In this document: piece by piece, positions 1 through 8,045 of the stretch
Numbering within the stretch: position 1 is the first letter of the stretch
Layout: every line of letters starts with the position of its first letter
NCBI RefSeq assembly: GCF_009931115.1
Contig: NZ_CP047491.1
Span: 2,741,501-2,805,500 of the forward strand
Source of the DNA: Microbulbifer hydrolyticus
GTDB lineage: Bacteria > Pseudomonadota > Gammaproteobacteria > Pseudomonadales > Cellvibrionaceae
Direction of reading: 5' to 3'
Length of the DNA: 64,000 nt
Translations under genes and position numbers: made by a program
Notes under the pieces: generated by a model
Told to the model about the DNA's origin: nothing
The model's database searches: none
What the model saw: the letters and a program-made list of their open reading frames with translations, nothing else

Positions 1-362
1 CCCCGGCCATCGTCACTGCCTCTCTGAAAGTGCTCGACATGCTGGTAGAGGGCGGCGAGCTGCGCGAGCAGCTGCAGGAGAATTCCGAGTATTTCCGCAA
101 GCGCATGACCGAAGCGGGCTTCACCCTCGCCGGTGCCGACCACGCCATCATTCCGGTGATGATTGGCGACGCCGCACTGGCCCAGAAAATGGCCGACAAG
201 ATGCTGGAAAAAGGCATCTACGTGGTCGGCTTCTTCTATCCCGTCGTGCCCAAGGGGCAGGCCCGCATCCGCACACAGATGTCCGCCGCGCACACCCGTG
301 AGCAGCTTGACCGCTGCATCGATGCGTTTATTGAAGTCGGTAAAGAACTCGAGATTATCTGA
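1..362 (+). CDS. kbl: Glycine C-acetyltransferase (2-amino-3-ketobutyrate CoA ligase), C-terminal part
   Basis: The open frame runs in from the left edge, so only about the last 119 residues are present. Kbl is a PLP enzyme that cleaves 2-amino-3-ketobutyrate with CoA into glycine and acetyl-CoA, the second step of threonine catabolism. The visible part has the C-terminal small domain of the alpha-oxoamine synthase family, ending in the typical RIRTQMSAAHT stretch followed by a helix. The PLP lysine lies outside the window. The stop is six bases before tdh, the usual kbl-tdh operon, and this pairing supports the call more than the fragment alone. Confidence 0.93.
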   Translation, partial: PAIVTASLKVLDMLVEGGELREQLQENSEYFRKRMTEAGFTLAGADHAIIPVMIGDAALAQKMADKMLEKGIYVVGFFYPVVPKGQARIRTQMSAAHTREQLDRCIDAFIEVGKELEII

Positions 363-368
363 GCAGTT

Positions 369-1394
369 ATGAAAGCATTATCCAAACTCAAGTCCGAGCC
401 CGGCATCTGGATGACCGATGTCGAGGTTCCGGAGCCCGGCCACAACGACCTGCTGATCAAGATTCGCAAAACCGCGATCTGCGGCACCGACATGCACATA
501 TACAACTGGGACGAGTGGTCGCAAAAGACCATCCCGGTGCCCATGGTTGTGGGCCACGAATACGTGGGTGAAGTCGTCGGCATGGGCCAGGAAGTGGCCG
601 GATTCAAAGTGGGCGATCGAGTGAGTGGTGAAGGCCATATCACCTGCGGCCACTGTCGCAACTGCCGCGCGGGCCGGCGCCACCTGTGCCGCAACACCTA
701 CGGTGTGGGCGTCGATCGCCAGGGCGCATTTGCCGAGTACCTGGTTATTCCAGCACTGAACGCGTTCAAGATTCCGGACAATATTTCCGATGAACTGGCC
801 TCCATTTTCGACCCCTTCGGCAACGCAGTGCACACCGCGCTTTCGTTTGACCTGGTTGGCGAAGATGTACTGATCACCGGAGCCGGCCCCATCGGCATCA
901 TGGCCGCGGCAGTGGCCCGCCACGTCGGTGCGCGCCATGTGGTGATTACGGATATCAACGATTACCGACTGGAGCTGGCTAAGAAAATGGGCGCGACGCG
1001 CACCGTGAATGTCAGCAAGGAAAAGCTACCCGATGTTATGAAAGATATCGGTATGACCGAGGGCTTTGATGTGGGCCTGGAGATGTCCGGTGTCGCCGTG
1101 GCTTTCCGGGACATGCTCTCTGCAATGAACCACGGTGGCAAGATCGCCATGCTCGGCATTCCACCGGGCGAGATGGCCATCGACTGGAGCCAGGTCATTT
1201 TCAAAGGCCTGATCCTGAAGGGCATTTACGGGCGGGAGATGTTCGAGACCTGGTACAAAATGGCCAGCCTGATTCAGTCCGGTCTGGACCTGTCCCCGAT
1301 TATTACCCATCAGTTCTCTGTGGACGAGTTCCAGGCAGGCTTCGATACCATGGGGTCTGGAGAATCGGGCAAGGTTATTCTTAACTGGCAGTAA
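369..1394 (+). CDS. tdh: L-threonine 3-dehydrogenase
   Basis: Zinc-dependent medium-chain dehydrogenase that oxidises threonine to 2-amino-3-ketobutyrate with NAD, feeding Kbl encoded just upstream. At 341 residues it has the length of the E. coli enzyme. Visible features are the catalytic zinc Cys38 in ICGTD with His63-Glu64 in GHEY, the structural zinc cysteines 93, 96, 99 and 107, and the Rossmann loop GAGPIG at 171-176. The gene starts six bases after the kbl stop, so the two are almost certainly cotranscribed. A clear intrinsic terminator follows the stop. Confidence 0.97.
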   Translation: MKALSKLKSEPGIWMTDVEVPEPGHNDLLIKIRKTAICGTDMHIYNWDEWSQKTIPVPMVVGHEYVGEVVGMGQEVAGFKVGDRVSGEGHITCGHCRNCRAGRRHLCRNTYGVGVDRQGAFAEYLVIPALNAFKIPDNISDELASIFDPFGNAVHTALSFDLVGEDVLITGAGPIGIMAAAVARHVGARHVVITDINDYRLELAKKMGATRTVNVSKEKLPDVMKDIGMTEGFDVGLEMSGVAVAFRDMLSAMNHGGKIAMLGIPPGEMAIDWSQVIFKGLILKGIYGREMFETWYKMASLIQSGLDLSPIITHQFSVDEFQAGFDTMGSGESGKVILNWQ

Positions 1395-1401
1395 CCCCTT
1401 C

Positions 1402-1436
1402 AAGCCGGGCGGTGGTATACCCCCGGCTTTTATTTC
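1402..1436 (+). terminator. Rho-independent terminator after kbl-tdh
   Basis: An 8-bp perfect stem (AAGCCGGG at 1402-1409 with CCCGGCTT at 1422-1429) is followed directly by a T-rich run TTTATTT on the plus strand, seven bases after the tdh stop. The T-tract orientation fits termination of kbl-tdh rather than of pldA, which converges from the right. Confidence 0.8.
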
Positions 1437-1500
1437 TCCCCCCCGGTTTGAGCCTGTATGCACAAGTCGCATGCCGCCACAAAAGAGCTGAATCGGGCCA

Positions 1501-2508
1501 CTAAAAAAATCCCGGTGCCAATTCAAACCCGACTCCCAGGGTTCGCACACGCACCGAATAGTCGATAAGGCTTTCACCATAGCCATCAAAGTATTTTACG
1601 AACCCGCGTACCCGATTGGAGATAGGGAACTTCCAGCGCAACTCTACCGCACCATAGTTCTCTGAACTCAGGTTATTACGCAATTTAATTGATGAGCTGT
1701 ACCCTCCTGAGCGATACCCCCCGGAGAGTTCAAAGTTTCCAAAGTGCGCATCTAAATCCGGCCCCCTGCCCGCATTGGAGTCTGCCGATAGACGGTACCA
1801 AGGCTTGAGACCGACAAAATAGCCGCCCTTTTCAAACGTGACATCCACGAATATACGATTCCAGCCTCTCGAGTAGGCTCCGCTGCGGCCATTCGACTGG
1901 TGGCTGATGCCAGCTTGTGAAACAACGCTTTGAAAACCGAATACTTGCCAGTCACTGGCCCGGGTCGCCAAAAGTTCCACTTCGTGGTTGGTTTCCCTGA
2001 ACGGGCCCGATCTAGCATAGGCCTGCCAGAAACTTCGATTGGTGTAAGCGAAACTGAGAAATGAGTCTTCGCCCCAAATACCACTCCAGATTGGCACCTG
2101 AAGCGACAGCTGAAACTGCACTTCCGCAGGATAAACCTGCTCCATCCCATAACGGCTTTCTGTCACCCACATCTGTTCAGACAGATCCCGATAAGCTATC
2201 GGCAAAACGTAATTTTCTTTATGGGAAGCCAGGGAAAACGGATTCTCTACGGCATCGCGGACTGCCTGGATACGATCACTTACAAAAGGCCTTGTAGCCC
2301 GATGATTCTCTGATGCATCGTCGTTCTGCAAACCGACTGACGCCGGCCCCGACAATTGCGCGTCATCCGGTTGCGGAACTTCAGATTCTGCACTCGCGTA
2401 TCCGGCCGCCATCGACTGCGAAACAGGCCCCACGCCGAGCAAAGTAAACGAAAATATCTGCAGTAATAAAGCCGAACATTTTCGCCAATCACAGGCCATA
2501 CGACTCAC
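1501..2508 (-). CDS. pldA: Outer membrane phospholipase A (OMPLA)
   Basis: Calcium-dependent outer membrane lipase that hydrolyses mislocalised phospholipids in the outer leaflet. The catalytic block HQSNGRSG...GWNR gives His203, Ser205 and Asn217. This spacing (+2, +14) equals that of the E. coli triad His142-Ser144-Asn156. The C-terminal segment with GYGESLIDY and a terminal phenylalanine is typical of the 12-strand barrel. Residues 1-35 look like a signal peptide; about 60 low-complexity residues precede the barrel and are longer than in E. coli. AGGGAG stands upstream of the ATG. The gene is divergent from a DUF2279 envelope gene, with two copies of a 10-bp palindrome in between. Confidence 0.93.
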   Translation of the reverse strand: MSRMACDWRKCSALLLQIFSFTLLGVGPVSQSMAAGYASAESEVPQPDDAQLSGPASVGLQNDDASENHRATRPFVSDRIQAVRDAVENPFSLASHKENYVLPIAYRDLSEQMWVTESRYGMEQVYPAEVQFQLSLQVPIWSGIWGEDSFLSFAYTNRSFWQAYARSGPFRETNHEVELLATRASDWQVFGFQSVVSQAGISHQSNGRSGAYSRGWNRIFVDVTFEKGGYFVGLKPWYRLSADSNAGRGPDLDAHFGNFELSGGYRSGGYSSSIKLRNNLSSENYGAVELRWKFPISNRVRGFVKYFDGYGESLIDYSVRVRTLGVGFELAPGFF

Positions 2509-2560
2509 TCCCTGAGAGTAATTGCTGAACTAGCTTAGTCCGGGGAGGTCATGCCTGCTC

Positions 2561-2570
2561 ATTGATCAAT
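2561..2570. repeat. 10-bp palindrome ATTGATCAAT, copy 1
   Basis: Perfect 10-bp palindrome about 53 bp upstream of the pldA start. An identical copy lies at 2697-2706 in the same divergent spacer. It may be an operator half of a looping or shared regulatory site. No regulator is known and the sequence is short enough for chance to be possible. Confidence 0.4.
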
Positions 2571-2696
2571 CAAACAGGCGAAACGAATTGGTCGAAAAAC
2601 ACGATCACTTTTGCACACACGTTAAATACTCTGTCATGAACAGATTCGTTATCACTCAACTCAACCTTTATATCCGTGGGGCCTGTGGGCTAGCAT

Positions 2697-2706
2697 ATTG
2701 ATCAAT
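2697..2706. repeat. 10-bp palindrome ATTGATCAAT, copy 2
   Basis: Second identical copy of the palindrome at 2561-2570, 136 bp away (about 13 helical turns) and 177 bp upstream of the DUF2279 gene start. The role as an operator is inferred only from duplication, symmetry and position between divergent envelope genes. Confidence 0.4.
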
Positions 2707-2882
2707 CCGAAATGCACCGCCGTAAAACAGCAGTTGTTTGATTGCACTTTATTTGATGATCCTGTATTTTCCCGCCCGGAAAGCTATAGCCGCCAGATGA
2801 GCCACCGAGAGGCTCGAAGTAGCAAATGTCCTGCTCCTTCCAGGCGCTGTAGAAGTCCCCGTCCCTCGCTGGAATACCCCTA

Positions 2883-3773
2883 ATGCAAATCTTTGCGTCC
2901 CTGCGCTGCTATGTCCTCATACTGCCATTCATTTGGTCCAGCGCTGTTCTTTCCGAGTCCATCAACTGGGAAGACGCCAAAAAGTCAATTTTTGATGCCA
3001 GATATGAAATCGGCGCTGTCGCCGGTGGCATCACCTATCTTGGCGTGAAGGAGTGGAACTGGGGAAGCGCGTCGTTCAAATTTAACGACGAAGGATGGTT
3101 TGGCATGGATACAGGCAGTGGCGGCATGGACAAGCTTGGCCACATGTACTCCTCTTACCTGATTGCGGAGGCAATTGGAAATGGCCTGTCCAGAAACAAT
3201 GATGCAGATTTCTCAGCCACCTACAGCGCCCTCTGGGCCAGCAGCCTGATGCTGTATGTTGAAGTCTTCGACGGCTACTCCGCTGACCACGGCTTCTCTT
3301 ACGAAGACGTGATATTCAATTCCACAGGAATTGCGTTTTCGTATTTGAGAACCCGTAACCCCAAACTCAAGGACCTGCTCGACTATCGCCTTGACTACCG
3401 CCCCTCCAGGGGTATGAAAGGCTTTCACCCGGTAACCGATTACAGCGGCATGCGCTACTTACTTGCAGTAAAAGCGGCAGGGGTACCCTCGTTGCGCGAT
3501 ACGCCGCTCAAGTACGTGGAATTGAATCTTGGTTATATGGCGCAAGGTTTCAAAACATCCGATGCACCCTATTTTCCAGAGCGAAAAACCGAACTTTTCG
3601 TAGGAATCAGCTTCAACCTGGACGAACTGTTGTTCAAGCCCTTTTCTGAAAACCTGGGAAGGGTCGGAAAATATGCGTCTACGGTATCCCACTACTACCA
3701 GCCCCGGGGGACCTATACTAAAACAAGCCTGGATAAGCGACGTGCCTGCGTAACGGCAAGCTGCCCTCTCTAG
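2883..3773 (+). CDS. DUF2279 (YfiM-like) envelope protein
   Basis: A 296-residue protein with an N-terminal signal sequence (about residues 1-24) and the conserved DUF2279 block GGMDKLGHMYSSYL around Asp83, Lys84 and His87. This family includes the small E. coli lipoprotein YfiM, whose function is unknown. Here there is no lipobox cysteine at the cleavage site. The protein is much longer than YfiM, with a C-terminal half rich in alternating aromatic and polar residues that could form beta strands. It is divergent from the outer-membrane phospholipase gene, so a role in outer-membrane lipid or envelope homeostasis is possible but inferred. Family assignment is fairly sure; function is not. Confidence 0.72.
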   Translation: MQIFASLRCYVLILPFIWSSAVLSESINWEDAKKSIFDARYEIGAVAGGITYLGVKEWNWGSASFKFNDEGWFGMDTGSGGMDKLGHMYSSYLIAEAIGNGLSRNNDADFSATYSALWASSLMLYVEVFDGYSADHGFSYEDVIFNSTGIAFSYLRTRNPKLKDLLDYRLDYRPSRGMKGFHPVTDYSGMRYLLAVKAAGVPSLRDTPLKYVELNLGYMAQGFKTSDAPYFPERKTELFVGISFNLDELLFKPFSENLGRVGKYASTVSHYYQPRGTYTKTSLDKRRACVTASCPL

Positions 3774-3835
3774 CCCAAAGCAAGCGCCAGCATTCCCTGA
3801 AAGCGTCAACCTCCCCTGCAACAGGAGCAAGATCA

Positions 3836-3994
3836 ATGCTCAGAGTTATCGGTGTACTTGTATTCGCCCTGATTCTTCTCGGCCTCGCGGGTCACCTGTT
3901 CTACCAGCGCAAAAGCGAGAATGAAACCAGCCACACTGAGGCAGCCTGGATGCACCACCTGGCATTTAACGAATTCAAGACTCCAGTTTGCTGA
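3836..3994 (+). CDS. Small single-pass membrane protein (52 aa), unknown function
   Basis: ATG at 3836 preceded by a good AGGAG with eight-base spacing. The 52-residue product starts MLRVIGVLVFALILLGLAGH, a single hydrophobic helix (about residues 4-22), then a charged tail rich in Glu, His and Lys ending in Cys. It lies 62 bp after the DUF2279 gene on the same strand and overlaps the last 20 bp of the convergent antiporter gene. I recognise no family. The Shine-Dalgarno and the clean helix-plus-tail pattern argue that it is real. Alternative: a chance frame. Confidence 0.5.
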   Translation: MLRVIGVLVFALILLGLAGHLFYQRKSENETSHTEAAWMHHLAFNEFKTPVC

Positions 3995-5216
3995 TCAATC
4001 GCGTACTCGTGGTGCCCTGCACCAGCAGAGAAAACAACACCACACCGAATACCATTGACTGCACCGTCCACCAGTAAGGCAACTCGGTGGGCAGCGAAAG
4101 CACCAGGGCGACAGCAATAACCCCGCGCAAACCACCCCAACTCAGAATCAAGCGCCAGCCCTGTGGAATCGGTGGCCCCACAAAACGGGCCAGCGGCGAC
4201 ACCATGAATACGGCCAGCGCCCGCGCCCCGATTGCCGCCACGATTGCGACAATCATCGCCAGCCATTGATTTGCAAACATCTCGAAAGTAATCACCAATC
4301 CCATGATTACAAAGATCAGCGCATTGAACAGCAATCCCAGCCATTCCCAGGTAGGCGCCGCATGGGCCAGATACGTGTCCTGCTGCTCCCGCAGGCACGC
4401 GCGGGCAACGATTGCACACAGCATAACGGCAATAATACCGGACACGCCGACCACATGTTCCGCCAGGTAAAAAGTGCCAAACGCCGCCAGCACCAAAACC
4501 ATCAATGCTGCACCGGCCGAGCGTAAATACAGGATTACGATCGCCGTGACCAGACCACAGATGGTGCCTACCCCAAGCCCGCCAAAAAACAGCGCCGAAA
4601 AATACACCGCAAAATTGCCTGCACCGGTCACCGTTTCGCCGGTGGCCACGGAGCCTTCCACCACACTGTGCGTTGCGATGCCCAGCACAAATGAAAAAAG
4701 CACAATGGCTACCGCGTCATTGAACAGGCTCTCGCCCTCGATCAGCGTCAGTAGCTCTTCACTGGCGTGACTCTGGCGCATTCGCACAACAATCGATACC
4801 GGGTCCGTCGCTACCAGAATGGCTCCAGTGAGAAATGCGGCAAGCCAGGGAAAACCGGAGGGGTGATAAATACCGTAGTAAATCAGTGCAGCGGTGATCA
4901 CTGCGCAGATCAGTGCACCGATGGTGGCGAGTAATAAAATCGGCCCCAGCCAGCGGAACAGAATATCTGGATCAATCCTCCAAGCGGATTCAAAAATCAG
5001 TACGGGCAGGATGACGAAAAACACCAGCTGATGCAGGTTCTCCGCGCGCAGTCCCGTATCGTAATCAATCACCGGCAACAGCATGCCGGCAAGCACCCCG
5101 GCGATCAGGCAGCCGAGCGTATTATCCCGCTTCAGCAGCCGGGCGATGCCCAGACCGACTACGGCAGCCAAAGCCATATACAGGCCCTGACCTACAAGAG
5201 TGATCACCCCTTCCAT
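3975..5216 (-). CDS. CPA1-family Na+(K+)/H+ antiporter (NhaP type)
   Basis: A 413-residue polytopic inner-membrane protein with about 11-12 hydrophobic segments. The signature of CPA1 exchangers is visible: ATDPVS with Asp138, and EGESLFNDAVA with the Asn166-Asp167 pair used for cation binding. It should exchange sodium or potassium for protons, for pH and salt homeostasis. The C-terminus ends soon after the last helix, so there is no large cytoplasmic regulatory domain. It is 21 bp downstream of the glutamate-synthase-like gene and probably cotranscribed with it. The exact ion cannot be read from sequence. Confidence 0.88.
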   Translation of the reverse strand: MEGVITLVGQGLYMALAAVVGLGIARLLKRDNTLGCLIAGVLAGMLLPVIDYDTGLRAENLHQLVFFVILPVLIFESAWRIDPDILFRWLGPILLLATIGALICAVITAALIYYGIYHPSGFPWLAAFLTGAILVATDPVSIVVRMRQSHASEELLTLIEGESLFNDAVAIVLFSFVLGIATHSVVEGSVATGETVTGAGNFAVYFSALFFGGLGVGTICGLVTAIVILYLRSAGAALMVLVLAAFGTFYLAEHVVGVSGIIAVMLCAIVARACLREQQDTYLAHAAPTWEWLGLLFNALIFVIMGLVITFEMFANQWLAMIVAIVAAIGARALAVFMVSPLARFVGPPIPQGWRLILSWGGLRGVIAVALVLSLPTELPYWWTVQSMVFGVVLFSLLVQGTTSTRLISKLES

Positions 5217-5237
5217 GGTTTGCTCCCGCTGCCTGGT

Positions 5238-6782
5238 TTACTGTGCGCCGCGATCCGACGCGATCACGGATTTCGGAGCCACCGCCGGTACAAGCTCAGA
5301 CAATGGCACCGGCATACCGCGCTCATTGATCACTTCCACATGGGAACGCTGCAACATCCGTGGCTCCGGCACGCCACAGGAGTGCGCAATGGTACCCACT
5401 TCGTATTCCATATTGTGTGCGTAATGGTAGACCCGCTCCGCTTTATCCATGGGGTCCAGGCCCTGCTGCAGGTCCGGGTTGTGGGTGGTAACACCAGTGG
5501 GGCAGGTATTTTTGTTGCACTGCATCGCCTGGATACACCCCAGGGCAAACATAAAACCCCGCCCGCAGTTCACGAAGTCGGCGCCCATGGCCAGTGCCCA
5601 GGCCACCATTGAGGGCGTGAGCAATTTGCCCGCGCAAATAATTTTGATACGTTCACGCAATCCGTACTGGGAAAGCAGGTCGACCACCAGCGGCAGGCTG
5701 CGGTTAATCGGCAGGCCCATATAATCCATCAGGCTCTGGGGGGCTGCACCGCTGCCGCCATCGGCGCTGTCGATGGTGATGAAGTCCGGGGCGGATTCCG
5801 GGCCACGCTGCAGGATCGCTTCACACAGGTCATGTAACCAGTCGCTGCTGCCAATCACACACTTGAAGCCAGTAGGCTTGCCGGTGACCTCGCGGATGCG
5901 GTTGATCATATCCAGCAGACCGTCCACGTCACTGAACTCCGGGTGCCCGTTGGGGCTGATGGAGTCCATCCCCACTGGAATTCCACGCACATGGGCAATT
6001 TCCGGCGTGACCTTGATGCCCGGCAGGATGCCACCTTTGCCCGGCTTGGCGCCCTGGGACAGCTTCAGCTCGAACATTTTCACCTGCTCGTGTGCCGCCA
6101 CCGTCTTCAGTTTGTCGTCAGAGAGCAAACCGTCCTCGTCCCGTACCCCGTACTTGGCAGTGCCAATCTGAAATACGATGTCACAACCGCCGGAGAGGTG
6201 GTGGGAGGACAGGCCGCCCTCCCCCGTGTTTAGCCAGATACCGGCCTTGGCGGCCCCTCTGGAAAGCGCCGTTACCGCAGGTACCGAAAGCGCGCCAAAG
6301 CTCATCCCGGAAATATTGAAAATGGAACGGGTGGTATAGGGCCTGCGGGCCACACCTTCGCCGACAGTCACTTCCCGCGGCGGCACTGCGTTCTTGGCCA
6401 GGGTGGGAAAGGGGTGATTGAGGAACAGGATATCGCCAGGCTGATTCAGTGGCCGGGTGGACCCAAAAGCAACGGTGGAATCGACGTTCTTGGCGGCGCG
6501 GTAAACCCAGCTGCGCTGGGCACGGTTGAACGGCATCTCTTCCCGGTCCAGAGTGAAAAAGTACTGGCGGAAGAACTCACCCAGATGCTCAAACTGATAG
6601 CGGAAACGGCCCAGCACGGGAAAGTTGCGCCGGATGGCCTGCTTGGTCTGGCTCACGTCAGACAGGTACAGGTACACCACGTAGAGTACGAACACCACCA
6701 GCCCGAAGGCAAACAGCATCGCGAACGCCTGCAATATATTGACCGCAAAATCATGAATAGCGGCAACAGCCTGAAGATCCAT
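5238..6782 (-). CDS. Membrane-anchored FMN-binding glutamate synthase-like protein
   Basis: A 514-residue protein with one N-terminal transmembrane helix (about residues 18-40) followed by the FMN-binding (beta/alpha)8 domain of the glutamate synthase large subunit. Glycine-rich flavin and substrate motifs include FNISGMSFGALS, GEGGLSSHH and DSADGGSGAAP. The GltS [3Fe-4S] ligand pattern C-X5-C-X4-C is intact at Cys416, Cys422 and Cys427. The glutaminase domain is missing, so it is not a full glutamate synthase. The family occurs as a stand-alone protein of unclear function. It lies in one operon with the CPA1 antiporter and is divergent from the radical SAM gene. Confidence 0.85.
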   Translation of the reverse strand: MDLQAVAAIHDFAVNILQAFAMLFAFGLVVFVLYVVYLYLSDVSQTKQAIRRNFPVLGRFRYQFEHLGEFFRQYFFTLDREEMPFNRAQRSWVYRAAKNVDSTVAFGSTRPLNQPGDILFLNHPFPTLAKNAVPPREVTVGEGVARRPYTTRSIFNISGMSFGALSVPAVTALSRGAAKAGIWLNTGEGGLSSHHLSGGCDIVFQIGTAKYGVRDEDGLLSDDKLKTVAAHEQVKMFELKLSQGAKPGKGGILPGIKVTPEIAHVRGIPVGMDSISPNGHPEFSDVDGLLDMINRIREVTGKPTGFKCVIGSSDWLHDLCEAILQRGPESAPDFITIDSADGGSGAAPQSLMDYMGLPINRSLPLVVDLLSQYGLRERIKIICAGKLLTPSMVAWALAMGADFVNCGRGFMFALGCIQAMQCNKNTCPTGVTTHNPDLQQGLDPMDKAERVYHYAHNMEYEVGTIAHSCGVPEPRMLQRSHVEVINERGMPVPLSELVPAVAPKSVIASDRGAQ

Positions 6783-6805
6783 TCCCTTTTCCCTGCTCTG
6801 AATAT

Positions 6806-6819
6806 GTTTGCGCGCAAAC
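6806..6819. promoter_or_regulatory. 14-bp palindrome GTTTGCGCGCAAAC
   Basis: A perfect 14-bp palindrome 24 bp upstream of the start of the glutamate-synthase-like gene, in the divergent spacer with the radical SAM gene. Position and symmetry fit an operator for a homodimeric regulator acting on the flavoprotein-antiporter operon. No regulator is identified, and this role is inference. Confidence 0.4.
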
Positions 6820-6857
6820 CAATACTATCTGGTCATTGTATGTGCTAGCAGCCGGCC

Positions 6858-6886
6858 TTGCACAGCCCCGGCTGCAGCAATAAACT
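6858..6886 (+). promoter_or_regulatory. Sigma-70 promoter for the radical SAM gene
   Basis: TTGCAC at 6858-6863 and TAAACT at 6881-6886 are separated by 17 bp, a good match to the -35/-10 consensus. The -10 element overlaps the first two bases of the LexA box at 6885, which is the geometry expected for repression by LexA. The promoter is placed about 30 bp upstream of the chosen GTG start, so the leader would be short. Confidence 0.65.
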
Positions 6887-6900
6887 GTACAAATATACAG
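6885..6900. promoter_or_regulatory. LexA (SOS) box
   Basis: CTGTACAAATATACAG matches the gammaproteobacterial LexA operator CTGT-N8-ACAG exactly and has an AT-rich core (6 of 8 A/T) like the consensus. It overlaps the -10 of the promoter above and ends 15 bp before the GTG start of the PA0069-type radical SAM gene. From memory, the Pseudomonas aeruginosa homologue PA0069 belongs to the LexA regulon, which independently supports the assignment. Confidence 0.8.
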
Positions 6901-6915
6901 CCTGCAGAGACAGCC

Positions 6916-8004
6916 GTGGCCAACGAGTCCCCAACCAACCAGTCCCGGGCCCACAAGGGCCGCGGTGCCGTCAGTAATCTGGCGGGCCGCTTTGTCGATC
7001 AGGTCAGCACCCGCAAGAGCGATGGCTGGCAGTTGGAGCCGGAGGCTCTGGAGCGGATTCACACCACCGCCACCGAAGAAAAGGCCAGGACCATCATTGC
7101 CACCAATTCTTCACCGGACCTGCCTTTCAGCCAATCCATCAATCCCTACCGCGGTTGCGAACACGGCTGTATCTACTGCTATGCACGCCCCGCCCACGCC
7201 TATATGGACCTGTCGCCGGGACTGGATTTCGAAACCCGCCTGTTTTTCAAACCCAACGCCGCTGAGTTGCTGGAGCAGGCACTGCGCAAAACCAGCTACC
7301 GGTGCAGCCCCATCGCTCTCGGGACCAATACCGACCCCTACCAGCCGCTGGAAAAAGACAAACAGATCACCCGGCAGATACTCCAGACCCTGCAGCGCTA
7401 CCAGCACCCGGTCACCATCGTCACCAAGGGCCAGCTGATTTTGCGCGACCTGCCGCTTCTGGCGGAAATGGCCCAGGATAACCTCGCGCATGTGGCCATC
7501 AGTGTGACCACCCTCGACAACGACCTGAAACGCAGGCTGGAACCGCGCACCGCGGGCCCGGCTGCACGCCTGCGAACGATCGAGGCTCTCGCGAATGCCG
7601 GCGTCCCCACCGCTGTGATGGCCGCGCCAGTCATTCCCGCACTGAACGATTGCGAGCTGGAAAAAATTCTCGAGAGCGCCCAGAGTGCCGGGGCCATCCA
7701 CGCCGCCTATATCCTGTTGCGGCTGCCGTTCGAGGTGGCGCCGCTGTTCCGGCAGTGGCTACATGAGCACTACCCGGAGCGCGCAACCCATGTAATGAGC
7801 ATCGTGCAGCAAAGCCGCGGCGGCAGGGACTACCAGAGTGAATTCAGCCAGCGTCAGCGCGGCACCGGCGTGTTTGCACAGTTGCTGCAGCAGCGCTTTC
7901 GCGTAACCTGTCGCAAGCTTGGTCTCAATGAGCGCAAGCTGAACCTGGATTGCAGCCGCTTTTTGCGGCCGCCCCAATCCGGCGATCAGCACACGCTTTT
8001 TTGA
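6916..8004 (+). CDS. PA0069-family radical SAM protein (SplB-like)
   Basis: A 362-residue radical SAM protein with the cluster motif CEHGCIYC (Cys81, Cys85, Cys88 from the chosen start), preceded by NPYRG as in SplB-related enzymes. The GTG at 6916 gives an N-terminus ending in KGRGAVSNLAGRF, the conserved start region of the family. Upstream in-frame starts back to 6808 would place the promoter and LexA box inside the gene, so they are rejected. The LexA box implies induction by DNA damage; a DNA repair or photoproduct-related role is inferred, not shown. The reaction catalysed is unknown. A GIY-YIG gene follows 41 bp downstream and may be co-induced. Confidence 0.88.
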   Translation: MANESPTNQSRAHKGRGAVSNLAGRFVDQVSTRKSDGWQLEPEALERIHTTATEEKARTIIATNSSPDLPFSQSINPYRGCEHGCIYCYARPAHAYMDLSPGLDFETRLFFKPNAAELLEQALRKTSYRCSPIALGTNTDPYQPLEKDKQITRQILQTLQRYQHPVTIVTKGQLILRDLPLLAEMAQDNLAHVAISVTTLDNDLKRRLEPRTAGPAARLRTIEALANAGVPTAVMAAPVIPALNDCELEKILESAQSAGAIHAAYILLRLPFEVAPLFRQWLHEHYPERATHVMSIVQQSRGGRDYQSEFSQRQRGTGVFAQLLQQRFRVTCRKLGLNERKLNLDCSRFLRPPQSGDQHTLF

Positions 8005-8045
8005 CCCGACCTTTTTTATCGAGACGTTTAACTTGGTACCCTGTT

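Larger units (their letters stand above)
2509..2882. other. Intergenic region between pldA and the DUF2279 gene
   Basis: This 374-bp divergent spacer holds two identical perfect palindromes, ATTGATCAAT, at 2561-2570 and 2697-2706. I see no RNA gene. A 61-codon TTG-started frame (2698-2883) ends in TAATG over the next start, but it is Arg/Ser/Pro-rich and resembles no family, so I do not call it. No confident sigma-70 promoter could be placed for either gene. Confidence 0.6.

Noticed and set aside
2698-2883. 61-codon frame ending in TAATG over the DUF2279 start
   Set aside because: TTG start, no family, Arg/Ser/Pro-rich composition typical of chance frames; the overlap is not enough by itself.
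6808-6915. Longer N-terminus for the radical SAM protein
   Set aside because: It would place the promoter and LexA box inside the coding region and adds no conserved residues.
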